From positions 1 to 43,992 of the forward strand of contig JBFMFU010000068.1 in the NCBI GenBank assembly GCA_040751985.1: a DNA stretch of 43,992 bases, written 5' to 3'. The position numbers and the translations under genes were made by a program. This document shows positions 43,877-43,992 of the stretch, one piece after another; the stretch's first letter is position 1; every line of letters begins with the position of its first letter. The notes beneath the pieces are model-generated. The model was not told where the DNA came from, did no database searches, and saw only the letters and a program-made list of their open reading frames with translations. Source of the stretch: Desulfoferula sp040751985 (GTDB lineage Bacteria; Desulfobacterota; Desulfarculia; Desulfarculales; Desulfarculaceae).

Positions 43877-43990
43877 TTAGCAAGGACGTTGTTCACAGTT
43901 TGCCAGTCTTGAGACAGGCGGTTTGTAGTTAAGAACAGTGTGGGGTCTTGTTTGGTTGTAGTAATCCAGCCACGGACCCAGCTGCTCGAT
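43877..43990 (-). CDS. IS481/IS3-like transposase, C-terminal end only
   Basis: The minus strand reads, from the window edge to a TAA at 43879-43877, a peptide containing WLDYYNQTRPHTVLNYKPPV. The Y-N-x-x-R-P-H-x-x-L-x-Y-x-P-P pattern is the end of the rve integrase core of IS481 and IS3-group transposases. The remainder is outside the window. Confidence 0.75.
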   Translation of the reverse strand: MEQLGPWLDYYNQTRPHTVLNYKPPVSRLANCEQRPC

Positions 43991-43992
43991 TC

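Overview
The window is high-GC DNA from a bacterium that looks like an anaerobic Desulfobacterota (deltaproteobacterial) member. This is inferred from the gene set: a heterodisulfide-reductase (Hdr) electron-bifurcation operon, many multi-cluster iron-sulfur proteins, NiFe-hydrogenase maturation genes, an xanthine-dehydrogenase-family operon and probable selenocysteine use. The genus cannot be named from the sequence alone. Both window edges cut through transposase 3' ends (ISL3-like at the left, IS481/IS3-like at the right).

Left part (1-9.4 kb): tRNA-Leu(CAA), pyrR, then the main system of the window, an operon hdrA - mvhD - three Flx/Asr-like genes - hdrD-like gene. Three of its six genes (hdrA, mvhD, hdrD-like) are interrupted by one in-frame UGA. 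Each UGA sits at a position where the family normally has a conserved cysteine, and each is followed at once by a potential hairpin. They are best read as selenocysteine codons, giving proteins of 1005, 146 and 437 residues. The encoded complex would link NAD(P)H (FlxA-like flavoprotein) through Fe-S proteins and MvhD to the FAD of HdrA, and from there to a thiol/disulfide site on an HdrD-like subunit. A sigma70-like promoter, a Rex-like box and a pair of palindromic direct repeats precede it.

Middle part (9.4-23.5 kb): housekeeping and unknown genes (a helical protein, an MBL-fold hydrolase, small Cys proteins, a Yip1 membrane protein, DUF3795, a DinG-type helicase, a CBS-ACT protein, a class A penicillin-binding protein), then hypA-hypB-hypF-hypD-hypE, which make and insert the NiFe-hydrogenase Fe(CN)2CO/Ni centre. 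hypC is missing from this cluster.

Accessory pocket (23.5-26.1 kb): a 705-bp AT-rich insert carrying one unknown gene is bracketed by an exact 41-bp copy of the 3' end of hypE, which looks like an attachment-site duplication. It is followed by a DUF2975/HTH pair with a palindromic operator and an AT-rich TIGR02391 (Ymh-like) gene.

Right part (26.1-44 kb): a three-subunit molybdenum hydroxylase operon; a DUF362 ferredoxin-like protein; a Fic protein; a Tat-exported four-cluster Fe-S protein with a small cytochrome-b-like membrane partner, preceded by a good sigma54 promoter and the gene of a PAS-AAA-Fis activator; a Fur-FeoA fusion with feoA, feoB and a Cys-rich tail gene (ferrous iron uptake); an HD-GYP response regulator with a histidine kinase; a degenerate aminotransferase-like protein; a 259-bp MITE-like palindromic element; an orphan DsbD-alpha-like exported protein; and a small Cys-rich protein.
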